A stretch of DNA of 10,189 bases from Steroidobacteraceae bacterium (GCA_013044085.1 JABEVI010000128.1:1-10189), one strand, 5' to 3'. Positions 1-7,590 are shown, counted from the stretch's first letter. The notes: generated from the letters alone by a model not told the origin. Numbers and translations: made by a program.

Positions 1-377
1 AGCACCGCCTCGATCCGGGCGATGACCTCGCGACACGAAAACGGCTTGCCGATGCAATCTTCCGCACCGAGGTTCAGCGCGGCAACGACGTCGGCTTCGG
101 CGAGGCGCGCCGACAAAATGATCATCGCAACCCGTTCAGCGCCGCACGCCGCGCGCAGCCGGCGCAGCGCCTCGATTTCCGCCACTCCCGGCAGGTTCCA
201 ATCCATGAGCACGAGATCCGGCGGCAACAGCCGCAAGCTCTGCTCGGCGGCGCCCGGGTCAGCCACCACGGCGGCGTCGAATCCCGTCCCCACGAGCGCC
301 AGCCTCAAGGCCTCGACCGCGGAGGGCTCCTTGTCGATGATCAGAATTCGTCCGGTGGGGGTCAGGTCACAGCTCAT
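1..377 (-). CDS. PhoB-like response regulator, N-terminal receiver domain (3' end cut by window edge)
   Basis: This is the first 125 codons of a two-component response regulator that continues past the left edge. The start is ATG at 377-375; an in-frame TAA lies five codons upstream and the first receiver beta strand (RILIID) begins at residue 10, so no earlier start is possible. The receiver fold is clear: phospho-acceptor Asp59 in DLVLMDWNLPG, switch Ser89 in MIILSAR and conserved Lys111 in IGKPF. The spacings 59 to 89 to 111 match PhoB (53, 83, 105). The DW-LPG and KPFS-E motifs favour the OmpR/PhoB class, so a winged-helix DNA-binding domain is expected outside the window. Oddity: the acidic pair that binds Mg2+ reads Asp15-Lys16 instead of Asp/Glu-Asp. 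The gene lies 44 bp after ogt on the same strand, behind a Pho-box-like array. It could be PhoB itself or a paralogue; the partner kinase is not visible. Confidence 0.88.
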   Translation of the reverse strand, partial: MSCDLTPTGRILIIDKEPSAVEALRLALVGTGFDAAVVADPGAAEQSLRLLPPDLVLMDWNLPGVAEIEALRRLRAACGAERVAMIILSARLAEADVVAALNLGAEDCIGKPFSCREVIARIEAV

Positions 378-385
378 GCCCCCGC

Positions 386-430
386 ATTAAACGGGCAGAT
401 CTTGACCGTTTGGTGACGACTTCATGACAG
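386..430 (-). promoter_or_regulatory. Pho-box-like array plus -10 for the response regulator gene
   Basis: Reading the minus strand from 430, three heptamers recur every 11 bp: CTGTCAT (430-424), TCGTCAC (419-413) and CGGTCAA (408-402). All keep the GTCA core and are separated by GAAG and CAAA. The PhoB box is known as 7-bp direct repeats (consensus CTGTCAT) with 4-bp AT-rich spacers, placed about 10 bp before the -10. Here exactly 10 bp separate the last repeat from TTTAAT (391-386), which matches the -10 consensus at five of six bases. The predicted transcript start, around 378-380, falls almost on the ATG at 377, so the message would be leaderless or nearly so. The first repeat lies in the last two sense codons and stop of ogt. 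Binding by PhoB or by the gene's own product is inferred. Confidence 0.6.
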
Positions 431-910
431 CCGATTCGAAGCCGGCGCGCCCTCCAGCGCAAGCAGCCAGCGCTTGCGTTCGAGCCCGCCGCCATAGCCG
501 ATCAGGGCACCGTCGGCGCCGATCACACGGTGACAGGGCACGAAGACCGGCAGCGGGTTGCGGTTGTTCGCCATGCCGACCGCGCGCGCCGCTGAGGGCT
601 TCTGGATGCGCCGCGCGAGTTCCCCGTAGCCGCAGGTGTGCCCGTAGGGTATCTCGAGCAATGCGCGCCAAACGCGCTCCTGGAAAGCTGTGCCGCGCAT
701 GGCAAGCGGCAGTTCGAACACGCGCCTGACGCCGGCGAAATACTCCGCAAGCTGCCGCGCGGCAGCCGGCAGAACACCGACGCCAGGGTCTTCGGTGCCC
801 CGCACAACCGGCCCCGCGTCCGGATCGAGTTCGAGCGCGGTCAGCGCAGACCCTTCGCTCTGCAGCCGCAGCCTGCCGATCGGGCTCTCGAGGTAGCAGA
901 AGTAGGTCAT
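422..910 (-). CDS. ogt: Methylated-DNA--[protein]-cysteine S-methyltransferase (Ogt type)
   Basis: This 162-residue suicide repair protein moves the methyl group from O6-methylguanine (and O4-methylthymine) in DNA to its own cysteine. The acceptor is Cys126 in the diagnostic PCHRVIG motif, preceded by ARAVGMANNRNPLPV and followed by the YGGGLERKRWLL tail typical of the family. Residues 1-70 look like the RNase H-like N-terminal domain (MTYFCYLESPIGRL start); residues about 72-155 form the helix-turn-helix/active-site domain (FQERVWRALLEIPYG). Length is normal for a stand-alone Ogt, with no fused Ada regulatory domain. ATG at 910 is chosen because upstream sequence in this frame lies inside gltD and resembles nothing. 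The ribosome site is only a weak G-rich stretch. It follows gltD by 25 bp without a visible terminator, suggesting cotranscription; a DNA repair gene here is an unusual partner. Confidence 0.95.
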   Translation of the reverse strand: MTYFCYLESPIGRLRLQSEGSALTALELDPDAGPVVRGTEDPGVGVLPAAARQLAEYFAGVRRVFELPLAMRGTAFQERVWRALLEIPYGHTCGYGELARRIQKPSAARAVGMANNRNPLPVFVPCHRVIGADGALIGYGGGLERKRWLLALEGAPASNRLS

Positions 911-935
911 GCCGCCGCCACGCGATGCCCGATGC

Positions 936-2360
936 CTAGGCTTCGGCAGCCCGAACGCCGAGATGCTCGAGGATGCCGAAAGCGGCCTCCCGTCCCTCGA
1001 ACACCGCGGTGACGACGAGGTCCGAACCACGCACCATGTCGCCGCCGGCGAATACTTTCGGATTCGTCGTCTGGAAGCGGGACGCACCGGCCGTCGTGAC
1101 CCGCACGCGCCCGTTCGGGTGCAATGCGATTCCCTGGGTCGCAAACCAGTCCGCCGGACTCGGCAGGAATCCGAACGCGACGATCACGGCATCGGCCGGG
1201 ATGGTCTCCTCGGTGCCGGGAACGACTTCCGGTGTGCGTCGGCCGCGCGCGTCCGGTGCGCCGAGTCGCGTCTCGACGAGCTTGACCCCCTGAACCCGAT
1301 CCGTGCCGACGATCTCGACCGGCTGCCGGTTGAACAGGAAGTTGACGCCTTCTTCTTTGCTGTTCTTGTAGTCGCGACGCGAGCCCGGCATGTTCGCCTC
1401 ATCGCGCCGGTACGTGCAGGTCACGCTCGCCGCGCCTTGACGAATCGCGGTGCGGTTGCAGTCCATGCCTGTATCGCCACCGCCGAGCACGACCACCTGC
1501 TTGTCGCGCAGATCGATGAAATCGCCGCCACTGTCCGCCAATCCGAGCTCGCGCCCGATGTTGGAGATCAGATACGGCAACGCCTCGTAAACGCCGGCCA
1601 GGTCTTCGCCGGCGAATCCACCCTTGACGGACGTGTAGGTGCCCATGCCGAGGAAGACCGCGTCGAACTCATCGTGCAATGCCGCGAATGCGAGGTCGCG
1701 TCCGACCTCGACCCCCAGACGGAACTCGACACCCATGCCTTCCATGATCTCGCGACGCTTCTCGACCACCTCTTTTTCCAGTTTGAATGGCGGGATCCCG
1801 AAGGTGAGCAGGCCGCCGATGCGCGGGTAGCGGTCGAAGACCACCGGTCGCACACCATGGCGCACCAGCACGTCGGCACAGGCAAGTCCGGCCGGTCCGG
1901 CGCCGACCACCGCGACGCGCCTGCCGCTCGGCTTCACGCGCGACAGATCCGGCTTCCAACCGAGTTTGAACGCTTCGTCGGTGATGTACTTCTCGATCGC
2001 GCCGATCGACACGGCACCGAAGCCGTCGTTGAGCGTGCACGCTCCCTCGCAGAGCCGGTCCTGCGGACAGATCCGTCCGCACATTTCCGGCAGGGAGTTC
2101 GTCTGATGGGACAATTCCGCGGCTTCGAACAGCTTGCCGGCGGCGATCAGGTTGAGCCAGTTCGGAATGTAATTGTGGACCGGGCACTTCCACTCGCAGA
2201 ACGGATTGCCGCAGGACAGGCAGCGCTCGGCCTGCTGCCCGGCCTCCTCGGCGCGATACTCGGCATAGATCTCCCGAAATTGCCGCGTGCGCTCCTCGAT
2301 GGGCAGCTTGTCCGGGTCCTTGCGCGCAATTTCCAGGAACCGCATGTTCTTGTCGACCAT
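936..2360 (-). CDS. gltD: Glutamate synthase [NADPH], small (beta) subunit
   Basis: This subunit oxidises NADPH and passes electrons through FAD and iron-sulphur clusters to GltB in cytoplasmic ammonium assimilation. The protein has 474 residues, close to the E. coli length. Cys47/50/55/59 (CLSCGNPFCEWKCP) and Cys94/98/104/108 (CGRICPQDRLCEGAC) are the two N-terminal 4Fe-4S cysteine groups. A first dinucleotide fold near residue 150 (VAVVGAGPAGLACA) binds FAD; a second near residue 290 (VVVLGGGDTGMDC) binds NADPH. AFGFLPSP and the GGDMVRGSDLVVTA block close the FAD site. Start: a GTG at 2390 overlaps the gltB stop, but ATG at 2360 has an AAGGA ribosome site 7 bases upstream, and its N-terminus (MVDKNMRFLEIAR) lines up with known GltD starts, so 2360 is preferred. 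It lies 26 bp after gltB, in the same operon. Confidence 0.97.
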   Translation of the reverse strand: MVDKNMRFLEIARKDPDKLPIEERTRQFREIYAEYRAEEAGQQAERCLSCGNPFCEWKCPVHNYIPNWLNLIAAGKLFEAAELSHQTNSLPEMCGRICPQDRLCEGACTLNDGFGAVSIGAIEKYITDEAFKLGWKPDLSRVKPSGRRVAVVGAGPAGLACADVLVRHGVRPVVFDRYPRIGGLLTFGIPPFKLEKEVVEKRREIMEGMGVEFRLGVEVGRDLAFAALHDEFDAVFLGMGTYTSVKGGFAGEDLAGVYEALPYLISNIGRELGLADSGGDFIDLRDKQVVVLGGGDTGMDCNRTAIRQGAASVTCTYRRDEANMPGSRRDYKNSKEEGVNFLFNRQPVEIVGTDRVQGVKLVETRLGAPDARGRRTPEVVPGTEETIPADAVIVAFGFLPSPADWFATQGIALHPNGRVRVTTAGASRFQTTNPKVFAGGDMVRGSDLVVTAVFEGREAAFGILEHLGVRAAEA

Positions 2361-2367
2361 CGATGGA

Positions 2368-2372
2368 TCCTT
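2368..2372 (-). promoter_or_regulatory. Ribosome binding site deciding the gltD start
   Basis: AAGGA on the minus strand lies 7 bases before the ATG at 2360. It sits inside the extra 10 codons that the overlapping GTG start at 2390 would add, so it supports the shorter gltD protein. Confidence 0.7.
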
Positions 2373-2386
2373 CGTGCGCGTCGTCT

Positions 2387-5300
2387 TCACGCGGCGCGCC
2401 GCAAATTCTCGAGCAAGGAGCCGATCGCGGCGGCCTTCGGCTTGACCACCCAGAAACGGCCGATGTAGCTGCGAAAGTCGCCGAGCAGCTGCCCGCCCCA
2501 GGCGCTGCCGGTCTCATCCACGTGCTGCCTGATCAGGCCGTGCAGGTGCTGGACGTGCGCACCCATGCCCTCCGGCGATACCCGGTGGATGTCGATCAAT
2601 TCGTGGTTGTAGCGGTCGACGAAGTCACGCTCCAGGTCGAGCACATAGGCAAAGCCGCCGGTGAATCCGGCGCCGAAGTTGACGCCGGTGCGTCCGAGCA
2701 CACAGACGACACCGCCGGTCATGTATTCGCAGCAATGGTCGCCGGTGCCCTCGAGCACCGCGAGCGCGCCTGAATTGCGGACCGCGAAACGTTCGCCGGC
2801 GACGCCGGCCGCGAACAATTCCCCACCCGTTGCCCCGTACAGGCAGGTGTTGCCCATGATCACGGTCTCGCGTGCGAGGAAACCGGATCCCTCCGGCGGC
2901 TTCACGACGATCTTGCCCGCGGTCATTCCCTTGCCGACGTAATCGTTCGCCTCGCCCTCGAGATGCAGGTGCAAGCCGCCCGCGTTCCACACACCGAAAC
3001 TCTGTCCGGCCGAGCCCGTGAGGCGCAGGATGATCGGCGCATCCTCCATGCCGTGGTTTCCCCAGCGCCGCGCGATCTCGCCGGAGATGCGCGCCCCGAT
3101 CGAGCGGTGAAAATTGCTGACCGAATAGCTGAACACGCCGCCGGACTTCGCCTCGATCGCGGCGTGCATGTCGGCGAGCATCCGCTCGGCGAGTTCTCCC
3201 TTGTCGAAAGGTTCGTTACGCGGATTCACGCAGTACTGCGGCCTTGCCGACACCAGGCCGGCATTCGCCAGCATCGGCTCCAGGTCGAGCTTGCGCTGCT
3301 TGGCGGTTTCGCCGGGCAGGATCTCCAGCAGTTCGGTGCGCCCGATCAGTTCGGCGATGCTGCGCACCCCGAGCAAGGCCATGATCTCGCGGCATTCGCG
3401 GGCGACGAACTTGAAGTAGTTGATGACCATCTCGGGCAGGCCGATGAAATACTTCGAGCGCAAAACGCCGTGCTGCGTCGCCACGCCGGTGGCGCAGTTG
3501 TTCAGGTGACAGATACGCAGGTACTTGCAGCCGAGCGCCACCATCGGCGCGGTGCCGAAACCGAAGCTCTCGGCGCCGATCAGAGCCGCCTTGATCACAT
3601 CGAGGCCCGTCTTTAATCCGCCGTCGGTCTGCACCCGCACGCGATGCCGCAGATCGTTCGCCCGCAGCGTCTGGTGTGTCTCGGCGAGCCCGAGTTCCCA
3701 GGGCGTACCGGCGTACTTGATCGAGGACAGCGGACTCGCGCCGGTACCGCCATCATGGCCGCTGATCGTGATCAGGTCGGCGTAGGCCTTTGCGACTCCG
3801 GCGGCGACCGTGCCGACGCCAGGTTCGGCGACGAGCTTGACCGAAACCAGTGCACGCGGGTTGACCTGCTTCAAGTCGAAGATCAGCTGCGCCAGATCCT
3901 CGATGGAGTAGATGTCGTGGTGCGGCGGCGGCGAGATCAGGCCAACGCCGGGCCGCGCGAAACGCAGGCGCGCGATCATCTCGTTGACCTTGTGGCCGGG
4001 CAGCTGCCCGCCCTCACCGGGCTTGGCGCCCTGCGCGATCTTGATCTGCAGCACCTCGGCGTTGATCAGGTATTCGGGTGTGACGCCGAAGCGGCCGGAG
4101 GCGACCTGTTTGAGCTTGGAATTACGCTCCGTGCCGTAACGCGCCGGATCCTCGCCGCCCTCGCCGGAATTCGAGCGCGCGCCGAGCCGGTTCATCGCTA
4201 TGGCGAGCGCCTCGTGCGCCTCGGGCGACAATGCCCCCAAGGACATGCCGGCGCTGTCGAAGCGCGGCAGAATCGCCTCGATCGGCTCGACTTGCTCGAG
4301 CGGCACGGGGGTCGATGCAGCCTTCAAGCCCAGCAAGTCGCGAATGCACGACACCGGTCGCTCGTTGACGAACCTGGCGAACTGCCGGTAGCGCTCATAG
4401 TCGCCGCTCACCACGGCCGCCTGCAGCGTCGCGATCACATCCGGGTTGTACATGTGGTACTCCCCGCCATGCATGTACTTGAGCAAACCACCCTGCGCGA
4501 CGCCCTGCGCCGGATCCCATGCAGCCTTCGCCAGCAGTTTCGCGTCGTGCTCCAGATCCTCGAAGTCCGCGCCCTGGATGCGGCTGTCCGATCCCTTGAA
4601 ACAAAGCTCGACCACCTCGGCGCAAAGACCGACGATCTCGAACAATTGGGCGCTGCGGTAGCTCGCGATGGTCGAGATGCCCATCTTCGACATGATCTTG
4701 AACAGCCCCTTGCGGATGCCGCGACGATAGCTGCGGCCGATTTCCTGGCGCGCCTCCTCGTCCATGTTCAGCGCGCCCTTCTGCATCATGTCGAACAGCG
4801 TCTGATAGGCGAGATACGGATAGACGGCGGTCGCGCCATAACCGATCAGACACGCGAAATGATGGGCATCGCGGGCTACACCGGTCTCGACGAGGATGTT
4901 GCACTTGCAGCGCAGGCCGGTCTCGACGAGACGATGGTGCACGGCGCCGGTCGCGAGCAGGGCGTGGATCGGCAGCTTGCCGCGCACCAGATAGCGGTCC
5001 GAGAGAAGCAGCACGAGTTTGCCGTCGCGGACCGCGCGCTCGGCCCGGTCGCAAAGGGCGAGAATCGCCGATTTCAGATCCAGCGCTTGCGCATATTGCA
5101 GGTCGAGAAATTCGTACGGCACGCCGCTGTCGGCGAGCGCGACGATCTGGCGCAGCTTGCGCTGAGACAGCACCGGCGAACTGAGCACGATTTGCTCGGC
5201 ATGCTGGGGCAGCGGCACGAAGATGTTGCACTCCGGCCCGATCTGCGTCTGCAGCGACATCACGACGCTCTCGCGCAGGCTGTCGATCGGCGGATTCGTG

Positions 5301-6916
5301 ACCTGCGCGAACTGTTGCCGGAAGTAGTCGAACAGCGACCGGATCTTCTTCGAGAGGACCGGCATCGGCGTGTCATCGCCCATCGAGCCGACCGCCTCGC
5401 TCTCGTCCTCGGCGAGCACGCGAATGATCTCGTCGCGCTCCTCGGCCGAGACGTTGTACATCTTCTGGTACAGCGCAAGCGTGCCCGGATCGAACGGCTC
5501 GGCGGCTAGCCGCGGATCGACCAGGTCCGTTTGCAGATAGCGGACGCCCTTCTTCAGCCAGGTCTTGTAGGGATGGCGGCTCTTCAGCGCATCGTCGATG
5601 CGCTTCGTATCCATCAACTCGCCGGTCTGCAGATCGAGCGCGAGCATCTCGCCCGGCCCGAGCTTGCCCTTCTTGAGGACATCCCCGGCCGCATAGTCGC
5701 AGACACCGGCCTCGGAGGCGATCGTGATGTGGCGGTTCTTGGTGATGACCCATCGGGCCGGCCGCAGACCGTTGCGATCGAGCGTGCAGCAGGCGTAGCG
5801 GCCGTCCGTCAGGACGATACCCGCCGGTCCGTCCCAGGGCTCCATGTGCGTCGCGTAATATTCGTAGAACGCCTTCAGATCCGGGTCGATCATGTCGACC
5901 GACTGCCACGCCGGCGGGATCAACATCCGCATCGCGTGCATCGGATCGAGACCGCCGACCAGCAGCAGTTCGAGCATGTTGTCGAGCGACTGCGAATCCG
6001 ATCCGGTCATCGAGACGACCGGCAGAATGTCGCCGATATCCGGCAGCAGCGGCGACCGAAACAACGGCCCGCGCGCGACCGCCCAGCTGCGGTTGCCCTG
6101 GATCGTGTTGATCTCGCCGTTGTGCGCGAGGTAACGGTACGGATGCGCGAGCCGCCACTGCGGCAGCGTGTTCGTCGAGAAGCGCTGGTGGAACACCGCG
6201 ACCGAGGTCTGCAGGCGCGGATCCTCGAGATCCGGATAGAACTTGGCGAGGAACTGCGGCATCACCATGCCCTTGTAGACGATGGTGCTCGCCGACAGGG
6301 ACGGCACGTAGAAGACCGGATCGTCCTGCTCGAGGCGTTTCTCCGCGCGCCGGCGGGCGAGATACAGCTTGCGATTGAAGCTCGCTTCGTCGATCTCGCC
6401 GTGATAGTTCACGAAAATTTGTTCGACCACGGGCAGCGTCTTCAGCGCCTCGGCGCCGCACGCCTGCGCGACGGTCGGCACGGCGCGAAAGCCGGCAACC
6501 TCGAGTTTCTCCGCCTGCAGCGCCTCGCTCAGAATCCGCCGCGCATGCGCGGCCTTGACGGCATCCGGGTTTTGGAACACCAGGCCGGCGCCGAACGGCG
6601 TCGTCAATTCGATGCCGCTTTCGCCTGCCAGCGCGCGCAGGTACGCGACCGGCATCTTGAGCAAAAGCCCGCAGCCATCGCCCGTCTTACCGTCGGCGGC
6701 GACCGCACCGCGATGCGTCAGACGATTGAGCGCGCTGATCGCCTCTTCGACCAGGCGGTGGCTCGGCTGATCATCGAGGCTGGCGATCAGGCCGAAGCCG
6801 CAGGAGTCGCGCTCGTAGGCCTGTCGGCAAAGCCCCCAATCGAGCGTACGGGCGTCGCGTCTGGCCGCATCGCCGCTCAGGAAGGCGTGTTGATGATCGT
6901 CCGTAGCGCTGCCCAT
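2387..6916 (-). CDS. gltB: Glutamate synthase [NADPH], large (alpha) subunit
   Basis: GltB converts glutamine plus 2-oxoglutarate to two glutamates with electrons from GltD. The product has 1509 residues, within the family range. Cys39 in RDSCGFGLIA is the class II amidotransferase nucleophile; the 38 residues before it would be a propeptide removed in maturation. The amidotransferase domain runs to about residue 420 (HQRFSTNTLPQW, LAHNGEINT, ETH-like HMEPWDGPAG blocks). A central domain follows, then the FMN-binding synthase barrel from about 860 (GMSLGALSPEAHEAL at 891). Cys1130, Cys1136 and Cys1141 (CKYLRICHLNNC) bind the 3Fe-4S cluster. The C-terminal beta-helix domain covers about 1270-1460 (GKGMTAGKIVV, GNTCLYGATGG). 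Start: ATG at 6916 has AAGGTG 9 bases upstream; GTG at 6928 is possible and adds four residues. All key residues are intact. Confidence 0.98.
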   Translation of the reverse strand: MGSATDDHQHAFLSGDAARRDARTLDWGLCRQAYERDSCGFGLIASLDDQPSHRLVEEAISALNRLTHRGAVAADGKTGDGCGLLLKMPVAYLRALAGESGIELTTPFGAGLVFQNPDAVKAAHARRILSEALQAEKLEVAGFRAVPTVAQACGAEALKTLPVVEQIFVNYHGEIDEASFNRKLYLARRRAEKRLEQDDPVFYVPSLSASTIVYKGMVMPQFLAKFYPDLEDPRLQTSVAVFHQRFSTNTLPQWRLAHPYRYLAHNGEINTIQGNRSWAVARGPLFRSPLLPDIGDILPVVSMTGSDSQSLDNMLELLLVGGLDPMHAMRMLIPPAWQSVDMIDPDLKAFYEYYATHMEPWDGPAGIVLTDGRYACCTLDRNGLRPARWVITKNRHITIASEAGVCDYAAGDVLKKGKLGPGEMLALDLQTGELMDTKRIDDALKSRHPYKTWLKKGVRYLQTDLVDPRLAAEPFDPGTLALYQKMYNVSAEERDEIIRVLAEDESEAVGSMGDDTPMPVLSKKIRSLFDYFRQQFAQVTNPPIDSLRESVVMSLQTQIGPECNIFVPLPQHAEQIVLSSPVLSQRKLRQIVALADSGVPYEFLDLQYAQALDLKSAILALCDRAERAVRDGKLVLLLSDRYLVRGKLPIHALLATGAVHHRLVETGLRCKCNILVETGVARDAHHFACLIGYGATAVYPYLAYQTLFDMMQKGALNMDEEARQEIGRSYRRGIRKGLFKIMSKMGISTIASYRSAQLFEIVGLCAEVVELCFKGSDSRIQGADFEDLEHDAKLLAKAAWDPAQGVAQGGLLKYMHGGEYHMYNPDVIATLQAAVVSGDYERYRQFARFVNERPVSCIRDLLGLKAASTPVPLEQVEPIEAILPRFDSAGMSLGALSPEAHEALAIAMNRLGARSNSGEGGEDPARYGTERNSKLKQVASGRFGVTPEYLINAEVLQIKIAQGAKPGEGGQLPGHKVNEMIARLRFARPGVGLISPPPHHDIYSIEDLAQLIFDLKQVNPRALVSVKLVAEPGVGTVAAGVAKAYADLITISGHDGGTGASPLSSIKYAGTPWELGLAETHQTLRANDLRHRVRVQTDGGLKTGLDVIKAALIGAESFGFGTAPMVALGCKYLRICHLNNCATGVATQHGVLRSKYFIGLPEMVINYFKFVARECREIMALLGVRSIAELIGRTELLEILPGETAKQRKLDLEPMLANAGLVSARPQYCVNPRNEPFDKGELAERMLADMHAAIEAKSGGVFSYSVSNFHRSIGARISGEIARRWGNHGMEDAPIILRLTGSAGQSFGVWNAGGLHLHLEGEANDYVGKGMTAGKIVVKPPEGSGFLARETVIMGNTCLYGATGGELFAAGVAGERFAVRNSGALAVLEGTGDHCCEYMTGGVVCVLGRTGVNFGAGFTGGFAYVLDLERDFVDRYNHELIDIHRVSPEGMGAHVQHLHGLIRQHVDETGSAWGGQLLGDFRSYIGRFWVVKPKAAAIGSLLENLRRAA

Positions 6917-6925
6917 ACCATCCCG

Positions 6926-6931
6926 CACCTT
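6926..6931 (-). promoter_or_regulatory. Ribosome binding site for gltB
   Basis: AAGGTG on the minus strand lies 9 bases before the ATG at 6916. It overlaps the alternative GTG start at 6928, which itself has no good ribosome site upstream; this favours the ATG. Confidence 0.5.
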
Positions 6932-6952
6932 ACGGCCGTGGCCGAAAAGTCT

Positions 6953-6981
6953 TTTAAAAACAACAAAATAGACCGGCTCAA
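6953..6981 (-). promoter_or_regulatory. Possible second, proximal gltB promoter
   Basis: TTGAGC (6981-6976), 17 bp and TTTAAA (6958-6953) on the minus strand match the sigma70 elements at four of six bases each. The spacer is T-rich and this is the lowest-GC part of the gltB leader, which helps melting. It is much weaker on paper than the distal promoter at 7044-7071 and may be chance. Confidence 0.25.
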
Positions 6982-7001
6982 GGCGCTATCTTCATGGCGC
7001 C
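6982..7001 (-). other. Small GC stem-loop in the gltB leader
   Basis: GGCGC (6982-6986) and GCGCC (6997-7001) form a 5-bp GC-only stem with a 10-base loop inside the predicted gltB 5' leader. On the minus strand it is followed after about 10 bases by a T-rich stretch, but the run is interrupted and too distant for a normal intrinsic terminator. Function unknown. Confidence 0.25.
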
Positions 7002-7043
7002 AAGACGGGCGGACGCAGCTATGCGTGCCTGGTAATCGGCTTC

Positions 7044-7071
7044 ATGATACTAGGGTGACCGGCACGGTCAA
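7044..7071 (-). promoter_or_regulatory. gltB promoter (sigma70-type) with palindromic operator candidate in the spacer
   Basis: On the minus strand TTGACC (7071-7066), a 16-bp spacer and TATCAT (7049-7044) match the -35 and -10 consensus at five of six bases each. The promoter starts 15 bp after the CBS gene stop and would give a gltB leader of about 120 bases. Inside it, TGACCG (7070-7065), three bases and CGGTCA (7061-7056) form a perfect 15-bp palindrome that overlaps the -35 and spacer, where a bound repressor would block polymerase. As RNA from the CBS gene the same palindrome could form a short hairpin, but no U-run follows, so a terminator role is unlikely. Confidence 0.6.
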
Positions 7072-7086
7072 CGCCCGCGTCGGCGC

Positions 7087-7515
7087 TCAGCCGGCGATGT
7101 AACGTTCGAGCTGTTCGATATGCTCGCTTTGTTCCTGCAGCATCGCCTTGACCAGATCGCCGATGGACAGCATGCCGATGACGGCCCCGCCTTCGATCAC
7201 GGGAAGGTGGCGAATACGCTCGCGCGTACATAGCTCCATGCAATGATTGACGGTATCGGTGAGCCGGACCGTGATCACCGGCGAACTCATGATCGTCGCA
7301 ACCGGGGTGTCGTGCGAGGAGCGCTGCATCAGGATCACCTTGCGGGCGTAATCCCGCTCGGAAATGACGCCGAGCAGCACACCACGCTCCATCACGAGCA
7401 GTGCGCCGACGTGTTGGGTCGCCATCACTTCGATCGCCCGCAGCACCGATTCCTGGGGTGCCACCGAGAACAATTGCCGGCCTTTCATCGCAAGCAGTTG
7501 GTTGACGGTTAACAT
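7087..7515 (-). CDS. Stand-alone double CBS domain protein
   Basis: This 142-residue soluble protein consists almost wholly of two CBS domains, about residues 8-63 and 72-130. Such a pair forms a Bateman module that usually binds adenine nucleotides. Both repeats end in the characteristic motif: GVISERDYARKV (Ser52, Asp55) and GMLSIGDLVKAM (Ser117, Asp120); the latter follows RIRHLPVIEGG. The C-terminal tail EHIEQLERYIAG is typical of this small family. It has no catalytic domain or membrane segment, so it is probably a regulatory subunit or energy sensor; partner and ligand cannot be told from sequence. ATG at 7515 has AGGAGAGG ending 7 bases upstream, and the N-terminus (MLTVNQLLAMKG) is the family's usual one, so longer in-frame starts are rejected. 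It is divergent from ptrB and lies 171 bp ahead of gltB. Confidence 0.92.
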   Translation of the reverse strand: MLTVNQLLAMKGRQLFSVAPQESVLRAIEVMATQHVGALLVMERGVLLGVISERDYARKVILMQRSSHDTPVATIMSSPVITVRLTDTVNHCMELCTRERIRHLPVIEGGAVIGMLSIGDLVKAMLQEQSEHIEQLERYIAG

Positions 7516-7590
7516 GGACGTACCTCTCCTCATTCCATCGAGTTGTTCTGTCCCGATCCGCCTGGCGCCTCTGTGGGCTCCTCGAATCCG

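Noticed and set aside
22..390. Plus-strand open frame of 122 codons at the left edge
   Set aside because: It is the antisense shadow of the response regulator receiver domain, whose conserved residues are read clearly on the minus strand.
389..411. AAACGG...CCGTTT inverted repeat between ogt and the response regulator as a terminator
   Set aside because: The stem is 6 bp, no T-run follows, and it lies over the last repeat of the Pho-box-like array and the -10, which explain the bases better.
6917..7043. Riboswitch or attenuator in the gltB leader
   Set aside because: Only a 5-bp GC stem and an interrupted T-rich stretch are seen; nothing matches a known glutamine-sensing RNA or a proper terminator/antiterminator pair.
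7023..7046. Short leader peptide MKPITRHA ahead of gltB
   Set aside because: Its ATG overlaps the predicted -10 (TATCAT), so it would not be on the transcript. No ribosome site precedes it and it shows no run of regulatory codons.
909..7102. Long plus-strand open frames of about 520-620 codons opposite gltD and gltB (909-2468, 3644-5509, 5531-7102)
   Set aside because: They lie antisense to well-conserved genes. High GC suppresses stop codons in the opposite frames. Their translations are rich in Arg, His and Asp and show no recognisable domain.
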